Part shown: in pieces, positions 6,373-6,499 of the stretch
Layout of the letters: the number at the start of each line of letters is the position of its first letter
How positions within the stretch are numbered: the stretch's first letter is position 1
Source: Gammaproteobacteria bacterium
GTDB lineage: Bacteria; Pseudomonadota; Gammaproteobacteria; Steroidobacterales; JABDKV01
Assembly (NCBI GenBank): GCA_029862285.1
Contig: JAOTXR010000126.1
Span: 1-6,499 of the forward strand
DNA length: 6,499 nucleotides
Direction of reading: 5' to 3'
Notes under the pieces: generated by a model
Told to the model about the DNA's origin: nothing
Database searches by the model: none
The model's input: the letters and a program-made list of their open reading frames with translations, nothing else
Made by a program: the position numbers and the translations under genes

Positions 6373-6499
6373 TTAGGCTTCGGGCGGCCCCGGGCGTGTG
6401 TCCGGTGGTCCCGGGCGTTCGTCCGGTGGTCCCGGGCGTTCGTCCGGTGGGCCTGGGCGTTCGTCTGGCGGGCCTGGGCGTTCGTCTGGCGGGCCAGGT
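6373..6499 (-). CDS. C-terminal end of an unidentified protein with PGPPDER heptad repeats (5' end off window)
   Basis: The last 41 codons of a minus-strand gene, ending in TAA (6373..6375). Read from the right edge, the protein is four copies of PGPPDER, one of PGPPDTR, then PGPPEA and the stop. Such Pro/Gly-rich charged tails are expected to be extended and disordered; nothing visible identifies the folded part of the protein. A hairpin terminator follows shortly after the stop and the caspase operon starts 114 bases further on in the same direction, so it is an upstream neighbour, possibly functionally linked. The plus strand is also open here (SGGPGRS repeats), but it would have to start inside the repeat at GTG 6398 without a Shine-Dalgarno. 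The minus reading is preferred because the repeat decays and stops near a terminator. Confidence 0.65.
   Translation of the reverse strand, partial: PGPPDERPGPPDERPGPPDERPGPPDERPGPPDTRPGPPEA
6379..6499. repeat. 21-base tandem repeat (seven codons per unit)
   Basis: Units of 21 bases start at 6400, 6421, 6442, 6463 and 6484 (the last is cut by the edge), with a decayed unit at 6379..6399. The units at 6400 and 6421 are identical. The next ones differ by one to three bases, all at wobble positions of the minus-strand codons, so every complete unit from 6400 onward that is visible still encodes a Pro-Gly-Pro-Pro-Asp core. Copy number beyond the window is unknown. Confidence 0.9.

Noticed and set aside
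6379..6499. CRISPR array
   Set aside because: The 21-base units are directly adjacent without spacers and encode an in-frame heptapeptide.

Overview
The window looks like a chromosomal stretch of a free-living Gram-negative bacterium. Base composition is moderately GC-rich, with short gene gaps, good Shine-Dalgarno sequences on most genes, an Sec-type signal peptide, and membrane proteins that obey the positive-inside rule. A gammaproteobacterium is my guess, but nothing in the sequence fixes the taxon.

Layout. (a) 1..904, minus strand: a two-gene unit in which a vicinal-oxygen-chelate (glyoxalase-fold) protein is followed, 2 bases after its stop, by a PLP-dependent threonine dehydratase/serine racemase-type enzyme that runs off the left edge. 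(b) 905..1117: a divergent intergenic region. (c) 1118..1498, plus strand: a single small exported protein with a muconolactone-isomerase-like domain. (d) 1582..6258, minus strand: a tight three-gene operon (gene gaps of 12 and 15 bases) in the order metacaspase-type caspase protease (654 aa), membrane-anchored CHAT-domain caspase-fold protease (743 aa), four-helix membrane protein (150 aa). (e) 6259..6372: a short leader with a probable terminator for the gene upstream and a strong inverted repeat. (f) 6373..6499, minus strand: the last 41 codons of another gene, ending in a heptad repeat of sequence PGPPDER.

How the genes may work together. The centre of interest is the operon in (d). It pairs two different caspase-clan proteases, both with an intact His/Cys dyad, and follows them with a small multi-helix membrane protein. 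The first protease has no signal peptide or membrane segment and carries C-terminal accessory domains, including a DUF4384-like one. The second is predicted to keep its protease domain in the cytoplasm, cross the membrane once, and place beta-sandwich and helical domains in the periplasm. This arrangement could pass an envelope signal to a cytoplasmic protease cascade, with the four-helix protein as anchor, substrate or membrane effector. That role is inference. The domain identities, catalytic motifs and operon structure are seen directly.

The genes left of 1499 look like ordinary metabolic genes, and nothing in the sequence ties them to the protease operon.
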